From the NCBI GenBank assembly GCA_964496595.1, contig CAZCAI010000019.1, positions 1-41,380 of the forward strand: a stretch of DNA of 41,380 bases, written 5' to 3'. A program made the translations under genes and the position numbers. The first letter of the stretch is position 1; every line of letters begins with the position of its first letter. This DNA is from JAAAOZ01 sp964496595. GTDB lineage: Bacteria; Chloroflexota; Anaerolineae; B4-G1; SLSP01. A model generated the notes under the pieces. That model had not been told where the DNA came from and did no database searches. It saw only the letters and a list, made by a program, of their open reading frames with translations. Below are positions 31,796 through 40,096 of the stretch, one piece after another.

Positions 31796-31925
31796 GCCGT
31801 ATGTGAAGATTTGATGAAGCGTCAATGTAGAAAGGATGAAAGTCGGGAGTTTTTTATCAGTAAGCGGAGATCTAGCGCTCTCCTTGGAGCAGTAGCTATC
31901 AGTAGCTAAAGGAAAGGGACAAAAA

Positions 31926-31958
31926 AATCCCTGAGGCTGATGCAAAACCCCAGGGATT
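31926..31958 (-). terminator. Terminator of the molybdenum-enzyme/esterase operon
   Basis: An 11-bp stem with one mismatch, AATCCCTGAGG (31926-31936) and CCCCAGGGATT (31948-31958). On the minus strand it is followed by seven T, so it ends the operon that finishes with the esterase gene. Confidence 0.85.
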
Positions 31959-31984
31959 GAACCATATCCGTTGCGTATCAGAAG

Positions 31985-32749
31985 CTACACGTGCGCTTGA
32001 ATGAACTTCAGGGTCTCCTCCGCGATCAATTCCTTGTCGTTATCCAACGTGGCGACGTGATAGGAGTTCTCCAGCCAGATCAGGCGCTTGTCCTCCACCG
32101 TGAGATGCTCCATGATGAAGGGAGCGTTCTGGGGGTTGACCACGTGATCCTCCTTGGATTGGAAGACCAACGTGGGACACGCGATGCTGCCCAGCAGATC
32201 GTGGGTCGTGCCCATCAGGGCGTACAGCTCGCGGACGGCGCGCACGGGCATCTGCTTATAGGCCAACTCGGTGACGCCGGATTTCTTGATATCGGAGCCG
32301 ACGCCGGGAACCATTGGCGGCGCGTCCTTCATAAAGGAGAGCCGCGCGAAGTCGGGACTGTGCAGGAAGACCGCCCCGTTAATGGGGATCGCGCCAGCGA
32401 TCAAATCCGGGTACATTCCCGCGATGTAGAGCGTCAGCGTTCCGCCCATCGACAGCCCAGTGATGAAGATCTTATCGCAGCATTTTTGGAGATCGTACAA
32501 CGCTCCCTCCACGCTGCGAATCCAATCCTCGGCGGTGGATTGCGCCATGTCCTCCGGCGTCGTCCCGTGGCCCTTGAGGCGCGGCCCAATGACGGTGAAT
32601 CCGCCCTCCTCCGCCAACGTTTGGCCCAAAAAGCGCATACTCTGAGTCGTGCCGGTAAACCCGTGCGAGACCAACACGCCGATCTCGCTGCCCTCCTCGC
32701 TACCTTCATAGAAGAAGGGTTCAGCTTCAGAAAGTACCTTTTCAGTCAT
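31985..32749 (-). CDS. Alpha/beta hydrolase, Est30/monoacylglycerol lipase-like
   Basis: A 254-residue cytoplasmic esterase, paralogue of the one at 14158. HGF (29-31) oxyanion hole, S100 in TGLSMGG, D201 in QSKEDHVV, H231 in ENSYHVATLD. LKGHGTTPEDMA after the hole matches the Est30/carboxylesterase subgroup. It follows the small acidic gene by 3 nt, so both are translated from one mRNA starting before the molybdopterin enzyme. It may act on a product or membrane lipid related to that enzyme, but there is no direct evidence. Confidence 0.9.
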   Translation of the reverse strand: MTEKVLSEAEPFFYEGSEEGSEIGVLVSHGFTGTTQSMRFLGQTLAEEGGFTVIGPRLKGHGTTPEDMAQSTAEDWIRSVEGALYDLQKCCDKIFITGLSMGGTLTLYIAGMYPDLIAGAIPINGAVFLHSPDFARLSFMKDAPPMVPGVGSDIKKSGVTELAYKQMPVRAVRELYALMGTTHDLLGSIACPTLVFQSKEDHVVNPQNAPFIMEHLTVEDKRLIWLENSYHVATLDNDKELIAEETLKFIQAHV

Positions 32750-32752
32750 GTT

Positions 32753-33082
32753 CTACTCACTCCTGATCTCAGGCACTGCTCGCTCGCAATAGCTGGGCCA
32801 GCCGTGGGGTAAGTCCAGATCGCAGATATCGGCTTCGTGAGGATAGCGCTCCAGCTCCCAGGCCAGCTCCACGCCCTCTGCCACATCCAACAACAGATCG
32901 GCCAGATGCTCATTCTCCTCTCTCACGTGATCGACTTGTTCAGCTAACCAGTTCACAACCTCCTCGCGATCCTCGACGGGCATCTTAATCAGGATCAAAT
33001 CGCCCTGACCAATAGCCTCCAGCATCTCATCAATGCTCTCGTATCCCATCATACTAATAACCTCGCGTGCTCTTTCGACCAT
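32753..33082 (-). CDS. Small acidic hypothetical protein
   Basis: A 109-residue acidic, helical protein (MPVEDREEVVNWLAEQVDHV, then EENEHLADLLLDVAEG) with a C-terminal PHGWPSYCE. No family recognised. It sits between the molybdopterin enzyme (52 nt upstream) and the esterase (3 nt downstream) with a strong AGGAGG site (33089-33094), so it is a real operon member. A chaperone or maturation partner of the enzyme is one idea, without sequence support. Confidence 0.65.
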   Translation of the reverse strand: MVERAREVISMMGYESIDEMLEAIGQGDLILIKMPVEDREEVVNWLAEQVDHVREENEHLADLLLDVAEGVELAWELERYPHEADICDLDLPHGWPSYCERAVPEIRSE

Positions 33083-33134
33083 ATACTTCCTCCTTTCTCT
33101 GTGATGATAATTGTCTACGGCGCTTAAACGCCTA

Positions 33135-36107
33135 CTACGAACTGTTTTCAGCCGCGCGGAGCGCCCGCCACATCCGCTCTGGCGTGACGGGAACTTCCTT
33201 CATCATAATGCCGGTGGCATCGAAGATGGCGTTGAGGACGGCGGGCGCCGCGCCGTTGACCACGATCTCCGAGACGGATTTCGCGCCGACGGGATGGCTG
33301 GGTTCGAAGGTCTCCACGAAGATGGTGTCCATCGGCGGAGACTCATCGGCGCGGAGGACGCGGTAGTCGTCGAAGCGCGGGTTAACCGTGCGACCCTCCT
33401 CGTCATAGATCAGCTCCTCCGTGAGGCCGTAGCCCAACGCCTGGAGCATCCCGCCCTCCGATTGGCCGCTGGCCGTGAGCGGATTGATGATCTGGCCGGA
33501 GTCCAGCGCGATGAGCAGGCGGTCACAGGTAACCTGGCCCGTCTCCGTATCGACCGTCACCTCCGCGAATTGGGCCGCGAACGGCGGCGGACTGACCGGG
33601 CTGATGAACGAGGCCTGCCCCATAATCTGGTGCTGGTTCTGCTGATGCAGCGCGTACATCGCGATCTTGCGATAGTCGATGCTGCTGCCGTCGTCCAGCC
33701 AGGCGCGGCCCTCCTTGAGCGTGAAGGCCGCCGGATCGACGCCCACCATCTCAGACGCGACCTCGCGGATCTGCTGCGCGACCTTCGCGGCGGCCTTGGC
33801 CATCGCGCCGCCGCTGATGTAGGTGGTGCTCGAAGCATAGGCGCCCTTATCGAAGGGCGTGACGTCGGTATCGGAGGAGCGGATGATCAGGTCGTCCAAC
33901 TCACAGCCGATGACCTCCGCCGCGATCTGGCCCAGCACGGTGTCGGAGCCGGTACCCAGATCGGTGGCGCCCATCATGACGTTGAAGGTGCCGTCGTCGT
34001 TCATCTTGATGCTGGCCGCCGCCATATCCAGGTTGGGGATGCCGGAGCCTTGCATCAGGAAACAGACGCCGATGCCGCGTCGCAGGTGCGGTTGATCGGG
34101 GACGGTGTGCCATTCGGGATTGCCGAACTTATCGTCCCAACCGATGGCGGCCGCGCCCTGGATGGCCGCCTCGCGCAGCGCGTTGGTCTCGATCATCTCG
34201 CCACGCGCCTCGCGGCCCTCGCTCCACACCTTGCTCATCAAATTTTCCGTGTGCGGCTCGATGATGTTCTGGAGTCGGAACGCCAGCGGGTCCCACCCCA
34301 GCTTGGCAGCGATCTCCGTGATAAGCGTCTCGGTAGCGACGACGCCCTGCGTCACGCCGTAGCCGCGATAGGCGCCCGCCCGGGGTCGATTGGTGTAGTA
34401 GGTATCGCCCCAGAAGCGGAGGTTGGGCGTGTTGTAGAGCGGCAGGGTCTTGTGGCCGGTGTTGCCCAACACGGTGAGGCCGTGACCGCCGTACGCGCCG
34501 GTGTCGCTCCAGGCGTACATATCCTGCGCAACCATCGTGCCGTCGTCGTTCACGCCGACGCGAAATTTGACCCGCATCGGGTGGCGCGTCGTCGTGTAGA
34601 TGAATTGCTCCTCGCGCGTCAGCTCCAGACGGACGGGGCGGCCCGTCGCGATGGTCAGGTGGGCGGGGATGTCCTCGTAGATCTCCTGCTTGTTGCCAAA
34701 CGCGGCCCCGATCCGGGGCTTGATCACGCGAATCTGCCCCTCGGAGAGGCCCAGCACCGGCGCTAAAATCCGGCGGACGTGATAGGGCACCTGCGTCGAG
34801 GTCACGATCACCAGGCGATCATCCTCATCCCAGTAGGTGAGCGTCACCCACGGCTCCAGCGGGATGTGCTTCATCTTCTGGGTGTCGATCTGGGTCTCGA
34901 AGACCTGATCCGCGCCTTCGCACGCCGCATCCACATCGCCCAGATCGATGCGCACCTTGGCGACTAAGTTCCGGCGGGGATCGCTCTCGCCGAAGGGGAC
35001 GTAATCATCCTGATCGTGGATGACGGGCGCGCCCTCGGCCATCGCCTCGTCGAGCGTGAGCACCGGCTCCAGCACCTCGTACTCAACCTTGATCAACTCT
35101 AAGGCTTGCTCGGCGATTTCGGGCGTCTCGGCGGCGACGGCGGCGACGCGGTCGCCCACATAGCGGACTTTGTCGCCGAAGCTGACGTAATCTAACGGGC
35201 CGGGGATGGGGTAGGATTGGCCGGCGGTGGAATAAACCACGCGCGGGACATTCTTGTAGGTCAGCACGGCGTGGACGCCGGGCAGCGCCTCCGCCTTGCG
35301 CGTATCGATGTCCTTGATGCGCGCGTGGGCGTGCGGGCTGTGGAGGATCTTCCCGTACAGCATGCCGGGCCGCTCGAAGTCGGCGACGAACGCGGCCTTG
35401 CCCTGCGCCAACTTAGGCGCATCGACTTTGGGCAGCGGCTTGCCGACCACGTCGAAGCGCTCGGCCTGCTCGGTGACAAAGACCTTGGGCTGGGTCTTGA
35501 CGCGCGTCTGTGATCCGCCGCCGCCGCTCTCTAATGGCTCCGGCGGCTCCGATGGCCCTAGCAGGCCCTCGGGCATCAGGAACATCTCATCGCCGGGGCT
35601 GCCCTCCAGCGGCTCCGGCTCCTCGCCGCGCAGGTAGGCCGCCGCGCGGAGAATGGCCATCACCGGCTTGACGTAGCCCGTCTCCCGCGAGACGATGCCA
35701 CTGATGGCATCGCGCACCTCGGCCTCGATGGGATTCGGGTTCCGGTCTAACAGCGCTTTGGCAGCCAGGATCAGCGCGGGGGTATCGTAGCCGCTCTGAA
35801 TCGCGCCGCTCTCGATAAAGGCCTTCTGGATGGGATGCCAGGCCGTGCCTGCGCGCCATCCGGGCCGGTGATGCCCGCTCAGACCCTCCACGGTGAGGAT
35901 TTCGCGCCCCTCCGCCTGCGCGGCCAACGTGACGACGCTATTGCACAGCTTACCGTCCATCAGCACGGTGCTGTAGCCATCGCTGCCGTCCTCGCTGCCG
36001 AATTTGATGCTTAAAATGCCGTTGCGGCGCAATAATCGAAAGAGGGTTTCGGACGGGGAAGAGGTGAAGGTTCGTTGTTTACCATTCAAGGTAAAAGTCA
36101 CGTTCAT
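33135..36107 (-). CDS. Xanthine-dehydrogenase-type fusion with cysteine-less ferredoxin domain
   Basis: A 990-residue fusion: N-terminal ferredoxin-like plus helical [2Fe-2S] domains (1-155), linker, then the molybdenum-cofactor subunit of the xanthine oxidase family. In the first part the eight cluster cysteines are replaced: S38, D43, S46, V58, S105, D108, S140, E142, while the surrounding motif (KFGSEDGSDGYSTVLMDG, GAIQSGYDTP, SRETGYVKP) is kept. In the large domain I see IGAAFGNKQE at the pterin site and GAKSVSE with the catalytic glutamate. No FAD subunit gene is adjacent, so electron flow would have to differ from known enzymes, or the enzyme is inactive. Start ATG at 36107 follows AAAGGAG; the frame extends 37 residues further without support. 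Substrate unknown. Confidence 0.88.
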   Translation of the reverse strand: MNVTFTLNGKQRTFTSSPSETLFRLLRRNGILSIKFGSEDGSDGYSTVLMDGKLCNSVVTLAAQAEGREILTVEGLSGHHRPGWRAGTAWHPIQKAFIESGAIQSGYDTPALILAAKALLDRNPNPIEAEVRDAISGIVSRETGYVKPVMAILRAAAYLRGEEPEPLEGSPGDEMFLMPEGLLGPSEPPEPLESGGGGSQTRVKTQPKVFVTEQAERFDVVGKPLPKVDAPKLAQGKAAFVADFERPGMLYGKILHSPHAHARIKDIDTRKAEALPGVHAVLTYKNVPRVVYSTAGQSYPIPGPLDYVSFGDKVRYVGDRVAAVAAETPEIAEQALELIKVEYEVLEPVLTLDEAMAEGAPVIHDQDDYVPFGESDPRRNLVAKVRIDLGDVDAACEGADQVFETQIDTQKMKHIPLEPWVTLTYWDEDDRLVIVTSTQVPYHVRRILAPVLGLSEGQIRVIKPRIGAAFGNKQEIYEDIPAHLTIATGRPVRLELTREEQFIYTTTRHPMRVKFRVGVNDDGTMVAQDMYAWSDTGAYGGHGLTVLGNTGHKTLPLYNTPNLRFWGDTYYTNRPRAGAYRGYGVTQGVVATETLITEIAAKLGWDPLAFRLQNIIEPHTENLMSKVWSEGREARGEMIETNALREAAIQGAAAIGWDDKFGNPEWHTVPDQPHLRRGIGVCFLMQGSGIPNLDMAAASIKMNDDGTFNVMMGATDLGTGSDTVLGQIAAEVIGCELDDLIIRSSDTDVTPFDKGAYASSTTYISGGAMAKAAAKVAQQIREVASEMVGVDPAAFTLKEGRAWLDDGSSIDYRKIAMYALHQQNQHQIMGQASFISPVSPPPFAAQFAEVTVDTETGQVTCDRLLIALDSGQIINPLTASGQSEGGMLQALGYGLTEELIYDEEGRTVNPRFDDYRVLRADESPPMDTIFVETFEPSHPVGAKSVSEIVVNGAAPAVLNAIFDATGIMMKEVPVTPERMWRALRAAENSS

Positions 36108-36241
36108 AGATCGCTCCTTTGTGTGTCGCTTTGGGTGTGAGGTAAGGCGCAGGCCGCCATCCAGATCAACATCGAATTCGGCGAGACAGAACAGATCGCG
36201 GGAAGAGGCATACGCCAAAACAGTTGTCTGACTTCTCCTCT

Positions 36242-36269
36242 ATTGTACTGAGTTTGAAGGGGGTGTCAA
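36242..36269 (-). promoter_or_regulatory. Promoter of the molybdenum-enzyme operon
   Basis: On the minus strand consensus TTGACA (36264-36269), 16-nt spacer, TACAAT (36242-36247); leader of about 125 nt to the ATG at 36107. Heptamer repeats lie immediately upstream. Confidence 0.7.
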
Positions 36270-36283
36270 TAAAAAAAACAGCA

Positions 36284-36311
36284 GGAGTAGGGAGTAAGGA
36301 GTAAGGAGTAA
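36284..36311. repeat. Heptamer tandem repeat GGAGTAA
   Basis: Four tandem 7-nt units: GGAGTAG then GGAGTAA three times, followed by GGG. It lies just upstream of the -35 of the molybdenum-enzyme promoter and resembles the short tandemly repeated heptamers known from filamentous cyanobacteria. Confidence 0.85.
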
Positions 36312-36368
36312 GGGAAAAACGATTTGCCTACGGGGTGAATACTGACCGGCCAGGGCTTGATGCGAGAC

Positions 36369-36968
36369 TTACGTGGAAACGGAGGAAGGCCAGGAGGGGA
36401 TTCTCATAGGTAAAGAGGAGTCGCCATTTTCTTTGGCCTGGCGCTCGGCGCGAATCGCCATCTCCATCACGGCTTGGATAAAATCGGATTTACCCTGCGT
36501 GTAGGAATCGCGATCATCCGCATATTTGATCGCGAGTTGCACCTTTAACTCTTCATAGGCGGCGGCCACCTCTGGATGGCGGCAGAGGTACTTTTGGAAG
36601 AGAATCCGAGTGATCCAGAAGTCGCTGTTCCATTTGACGATATGAAGGTGGTGCGTCTTGCGTCCATACTGGACTTTGGTGAACATGTACCAATTGGGGA
36701 GATCAACGCCGCCTTCATAGGGTCGATAATCCAAAGCCAACAGCGGATCGCGGCAATATACCACATCCTTCAAATCTTCCAACCCCATCAAAATATCAAT
36801 GATGGGCTTCGCTCGAATACCAGGAATAGCAGTGCTGCCCATGTGACGAATATCTACGATATATTCGCCCAACGCCGCTCTTAACTTCTCGGCTTCGATC
36901 TCGTAGTATTCTTTCCATTTAGAGGTATACGGAACGAGCTTAACAATTCCGTGAGGTAAACCCAGCAT
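36369..36968 (-). CDS. GrpB/UPF0157 family protein
   Basis: A 199-residue member of the GrpB family, a nucleotidyltransferase-like fold. Hallmarks: RHMGSTAIPGIRAKPIIDI (residues about 41-59), the LPHGIVKLVPYTSKW opening and THHLHIVKWNSDFW. Biochemical function of the family is not known; some members are linked to CoA biosynthesis by fusion or neighbourhood. The ATG at 36968 was preferred to a GTG one codon earlier. The last 20 residues are Ser/Pro-rich and probably disordered. It is on its own transcript, downstream of nothing in particular. Confidence 0.87.
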   Translation of the reverse strand: MLGLPHGIVKLVPYTSKWKEYYEIEAEKLRAALGEYIVDIRHMGSTAIPGIRAKPIIDILMGLEDLKDVVYCRDPLLALDYRPYEGGVDLPNWYMFTKVQYGRKTHHLHIVKWNSDFWITRILFQKYLCRHPEVAAAYEELKVQLAIKYADDRDSYTQGKSDFIQAVMEMAIRAERQAKENGDSSLPMRIPSWPSSVST

Positions 36969-37111
36969 CACCGCCTGCCTTGTTGTTTTAATTGCTGATA
37001 TGCTATGTCACGACCCAGAAAATGACATGCAGTTTTGCTCCTAAAACAGAATAACATATATAAGTGTTTTTACAGTGACAGTTCCGTAATATTCATGTTA
37101 AATCCAGCTAC

Positions 37112-37140
37112 AACGGCCCAACGCATAACGTTGGGCCGTT
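37112..37140 (-). terminator. Hairpin after the histidine kinase at 37229
   Basis: AACGGCCCAACG (37112-37123), loop CATAA, and its exact complement (37129-37140) make a 12-bp stem about 90 nt beyond the kinase stop. No U-tract, so termination is likely but not typical. The rest of 36969-37228 is AT-rich with no gene. Confidence 0.6.
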
Positions 37141-37228
37141 CATTCGCAGATACATTTTTTAGGATTTAAGATGCTTAAATGCGATACTGCGTTGACCTCT
37201 CAAAGAGATCAAACCGCATTGAAGGAAA

Positions 37229-38020
37229 CTAAATCGCCGCAGGAAGTTGGATGAAGAACTTCGAGCCAACGCCCCGTTCACTTTCAAACCAGATACGCCC
37301 ATCGTGCAGCTCCGTCAGGAGCCTGGCCAGATGCAGATCCAATCCGTTGCCGGGCGCCTCGCGGGTCTCTTCATCTGATGCACGGAAAAACTTCTCGAAG
37401 ATATGATCTTGTTCCTCCTCTAGAATACCAATACCATCATCTTGCACCGTGATGCGCGCCAGCGACGCGCTGTTGGCGACAGGCTCCACGCTCAGGATGA
37501 TATGACCGCCCTCCGGGGTGTAGGTATGCGCATTGCTCACTACTGCGTCGAGGATTTGTCGCAAACGCGAACGATCCGCCAACACAGATACATTATCGAC
37601 GATCTCCTGTATCACAATTTGGCCCTTTTCATCGATCTTCTTTTGGAACGCGGCTACCGTTTCATCCATCACCTCGACGACCGGCACATCCTCCAAGTTC
37701 AGCGCCAGCTTCCCGCCTTCGATTTTGTTGATGTCCGCAAGCGCCGCGACCATCTTGGACATCCGCTCCACGTTGGAACGAATGGTGTGCAAAAAGCTGG
37801 TCTGCGCCTCATTGGTCGGCCCCATGATGCCCTTGAGCAGCAGATCCGTATAGCCCTTGATGGAGGTCATCGGCACCCGCAACTCGTGGGTGACCAAAGA
37901 GACGAATTCCTGCCGCGCCTCTTCCTCCGCCGCCAAAGTAGCCTCCAATTGCTCGCGCGCTTCCTGTTCCCGCGCCAGCGCGACTTCCAGTTCCTTGATC
38001 CTATCTTCGTCACGTTGCAT
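37229..38020 (-). CDS. Soluble sensor histidine kinase
   Basis: A 263-residue kinase: an N-terminal coiled coil (about 3-40, LEVALAREQEAREQLEATLA), HisKA with H45 in VTHELRVPM, then the ATPase with N-box VVSNAHTYTPEGG, G1 DDGIGI, F-box FEKFFRA and G2 GNGLDLHLA. It has no input domain, so it probably receives signals through a partner. No response regulator is next to it. The ATG at 38020 was chosen: GAGGGGG lies 8 nt upstream, while earlier in-frame ATGs (38050, 38062) overlap the promoter or transcription start. Confidence 0.88.
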   Translation of the reverse strand: MQRDEDRIKELEVALAREQEAREQLEATLAAEEEARQEFVSLVTHELRVPMTSIKGYTDLLLKGIMGPTNEAQTSFLHTIRSNVERMSKMVAALADINKIEGGKLALNLEDVPVVEVMDETVAAFQKKIDEKGQIVIQEIVDNVSVLADRSRLRQILDAVVSNAHTYTPEGGHIILSVEPVANSASLARITVQDDGIGILEEEQDHIFEKFFRASDEETREAPGNGLDLHLARLLTELHDGRIWFESERGVGSKFFIQLPAAI

Positions 38021-38060
38021 AATGTGATCCCCCTCAAGTCGCTTCTGCATACCTATAATC

Positions 38061-38089
38061 ATTTTATACGAACTTAGAATTCACGTCAA
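38061..38089 (-). promoter_or_regulatory. Promoter of the soluble histidine kinase
   Basis: On the minus strand TTGACG (38084-38089), 17-nt spacer, TAAAAT (38061-38066). Its position rules out the upstream ATG at 38062 as start codon. Confidence 0.65.
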
Positions 38090-38121
38090 TCAAATAAATT
38101 ACTAAAATTTTGCAAAAGACC

Positions 38122-38715
38122 TCACCATCGGGTAACCAACCAGAGCGTGAGAAGCACAACACTGCCACCCAACAGAATCCCGGCCAACGTTTGGGCCGGC
38201 GTGTGCCGGCGGAGCTTAATGCGCGACCACGCTACCGCCGGCGTGACCAGCAACAGAGGAAACGCATCTCGGCCCAGGATGTGCATCCACATCACGGAGA
38301 CAGCCGCCGCCGTCGCCGCGTGAACGCTGATTTTCCAGCGATAGGTGATCAAAAAGATGGGCAGCATTTGAAGCAAAGAGACGCTGACCAAGGTCAACAT
38401 AATCAAGGGCGCCTGCCCCACCCGCATCGCGATCCACGTCAATGTCAGCCCCAGCATCATGACGATAAAGGGCTTGCTCCGTTGCTCTTTCAGGTGAACA
38501 TCCAGGTCTGTGATGTTGCCGCGCCGCACCTGAGCCACCAAGTAGAGCACAGGCAATACGACGCCCAACGCAAGATAGACGCCGCTCCATACCCAAATCT
38601 TGGGCTGCGCCCAGATCACCGCAATCAAAATTAACGTCAAGGCTCCCATCGCCGGCGGGCTGCCAATTTGAGAAATCCAATAAGCGATATACTCATCCCA
38701 CTTCGTGGGATGCAT
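38122..38715 (-). CDS. PAP2-like membrane protein, divergent catalytic motif
   Basis: A 197-residue membrane protein with five to six helices and the order of PAP2 phosphatase motifs: KEQRSKP (76-82) for the first, KISVHAA (H132) for the second and SRIKLRRHTPAQTLAG for the third. The nucleophile H171 is present but the aspartate four residues on is Q175. Related Firmicutes/Chloroflexota proteins share this HTPAQ form. It may act on an isoprenoid or lipid pyrophosphate, or be non-catalytic. The ATG at 38715 (after GGAGGCGATT) was preferred to ATGs 23 and 10 codons earlier. On its own transcript, upstream of the kinase. Confidence 0.78.
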   Translation of the reverse strand: MHPTKWDEYIAYWISQIGSPPAMGALTLILIAVIWAQPKIWVWSGVYLALGVVLPVLYLVAQVRRGNITDLDVHLKEQRSKPFIVMMLGLTLTWIAMRVGQAPLIMLTLVSVSLLQMLPIFLITYRWKISVHAATAAAVSVMWMHILGRDAFPLLLVTPAVAWSRIKLRRHTPAQTLAGILLGGSVVLLTLWLVTRW

Positions 38716-38870
38716 AATCGCCTCCCACTCCGAGATAAGGCCCATTTGTTCATCGCATGGCTCAAGACTATCTTTATATAACACGGCTCTTTACTCCTCT
38801 GTTCCCCACTCCATATCCATCGACATCCTGATTCCAAATAGTTCCAACAAGTTATATCGTCAGACCAAGC

Positions 38871-38927
38871 TTGACGGTTACACTGAATAGCATAATATAG
38901 ACATCACAGAGAGCTGGCAGGTATAAT
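38871..38927 (+). promoter_or_regulatory. Candidate promoters before the SDR gene
   Basis: In the gene-free region 38716-39088 two plus-strand candidates occur: TTGACG (38871-38876), 16 nt, TAATAT (38893-38898); and TAGACA (38898-38903), 18 nt, TATAAT (38922-38927). The second hexamer is better. Nothing else is identifiable in the region, including on the minus strand. Confidence 0.45.
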
Positions 38928-39088
38928 ACCCAGGCTCCGACTGCAACCCAGTAACAACGCAAAAAAGATCTACGGCCTCCACAAACGCGCAAATCTTCCC
39001 GAATCTCAGGGCTACGCAAGGGCAGTCGCCCCTCAAAAATCCCCAAGACCCATAGACATATTATACCCGATTTGAGGAGTTAGAAAGT

Positions 39089-39934
39089 ATGACCAACCCA
39101 TCACAAAAGCGTAACGTCGTTCTGATTACCGGCGCCTCGTCCGGCATCGGCAAGGCCTGCGCGACACACTTAGCTCATCAAGGATATCGTGTCTACGGCA
39201 CGAGTCGCCGACAGCGCCCGCCCAACGCACTCTACACGATGCTCCAGATGGATGTGCGTAAGGATGACGACGCAGACGCGGGCGTGCAGGAGATTCTCTC
39301 CCGCGAGGGCCGGCTCGATGTGGTGGTCAACAACGCCGGATTCGGCTACAGCGGCGCGGTGGAGGACACATCGGTAGAGGAGGCGCGCGCGATATTCGAG
39401 ACTAACGTCTTCGGCGCGCTCCGCGTCTGCCAGGCTGTGCTCCCCACGATGCGCGCGCAGGGCCACGGCACGATCATCAACATCGGCTCCATCGGCGGGA
39501 TCATCGGCCTACCCTACCAGGGACTGTACTGCGCGACGAAGTTCGCGCTCCACGGGATGACAGAGGCGTTGCGCATGGAGATCAAGGGCCTGGGGCTAAA
39601 CATCCACGTCGTCTTAGTCGCACCCGGCGACATCCACACCGACTTCCCCGCCAACCGGCAGACGACGCGCGCCACGGAGCGAGAAGGCGAATCGGCCTAC
39701 GTGGCGCACCACCGGCGCGTGCGCGCAGCCATCGAGGCGGACGAGCTGAACGGCGCCGATCCAAGCCACGTCGCCCAGGTCGTGGGCAAGATCATCCGCG
39801 ATCCATCGCCCAAAGCGCGCTATTTAGTCGGCGGCCTTGACGAGAAATTAGCCGCGCACCTCAAGCCGATCCTTCCCCCGCGTCTCTTCGATTGGATTTT
39901 GATGCGAGAGTATGACATAGACCAGACAGATTGA
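39089..39934 (+). CDS. Short-chain dehydrogenase/reductase
   Basis: A 281-residue classical SDR. NAD(P)-binding TGASSGIG (14-21), NNAG (81-84), and catalytic S134, Y147 and K151 (YCATK) are all present; basic residues after the second strand (TSRRQR) favour NADPH. The C-terminal part (RLFDWILMREYDI) resembles SDRs acting on hydrophobic or retinoid/fatty substrates, but the substrate cannot be told. GAGGAG lies 9 nt before the ATG. No operon partner. Confidence 0.92.
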   Translation: MTNPSQKRNVVLITGASSGIGKACATHLAHQGYRVYGTSRRQRPPNALYTMLQMDVRKDDDADAGVQEILSREGRLDVVVNNAGFGYSGAVEDTSVEEARAIFETNVFGALRVCQAVLPTMRAQGHGTIINIGSIGGIIGLPYQGLYCATKFALHGMTEALRMEIKGLGLNIHVVLVAPGDIHTDFPANRQTTRATEREGESAYVAHHRRVRAAIEADELNGADPSHVAQVVGKIIRDPSPKARYLVGGLDEKLAAHLKPILPPRLFDWILMREYDIDQTD

Positions 39935-39980
39935 ATCTGATAGAGGTGAGCCTTTAATTGGAGTTAACACGCGCGAAAAA

Positions 39981-40008
39981 ACGTATTGCGTAAAACGTAT
40001 TACGTATC
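39981..40008. repeat. 14-nt tandem repeat ACGTATT
   Basis: ACGTATTGCGTAAA (39981-39994) followed by ACGTATTACGTATC (39995-40008), ten of fourteen positions or more identical. AT-rich repeat in the spacer before the lipoprotein gene, of unknown role. Confidence 0.6.
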
Positions 40009-40096
40009 ACATTTTAAACAGCACATTCGTCAATTGAGATGAAGTACACCTTCTGGTATAACGCTAAGGAAGCAAGCCGCGAATGGAGGCATTACG

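Noticed and set aside
33111..34766. 551-residue plus-strand frame opposite the molybdenum enzyme
   Set aside because: His/Arg/Asp-rich antisense shadow of a strongly conserved gene, no ribosome-binding site.
36284..36311. CRISPR array
   Set aside because: Units of 7 nt without spacers; no cas genes anywhere in the window.
38852..39046. 64-residue minus-strand frame
   Set aside because: No ribosome-binding site or family likeness, and it overlaps the promoter region of the SDR gene.
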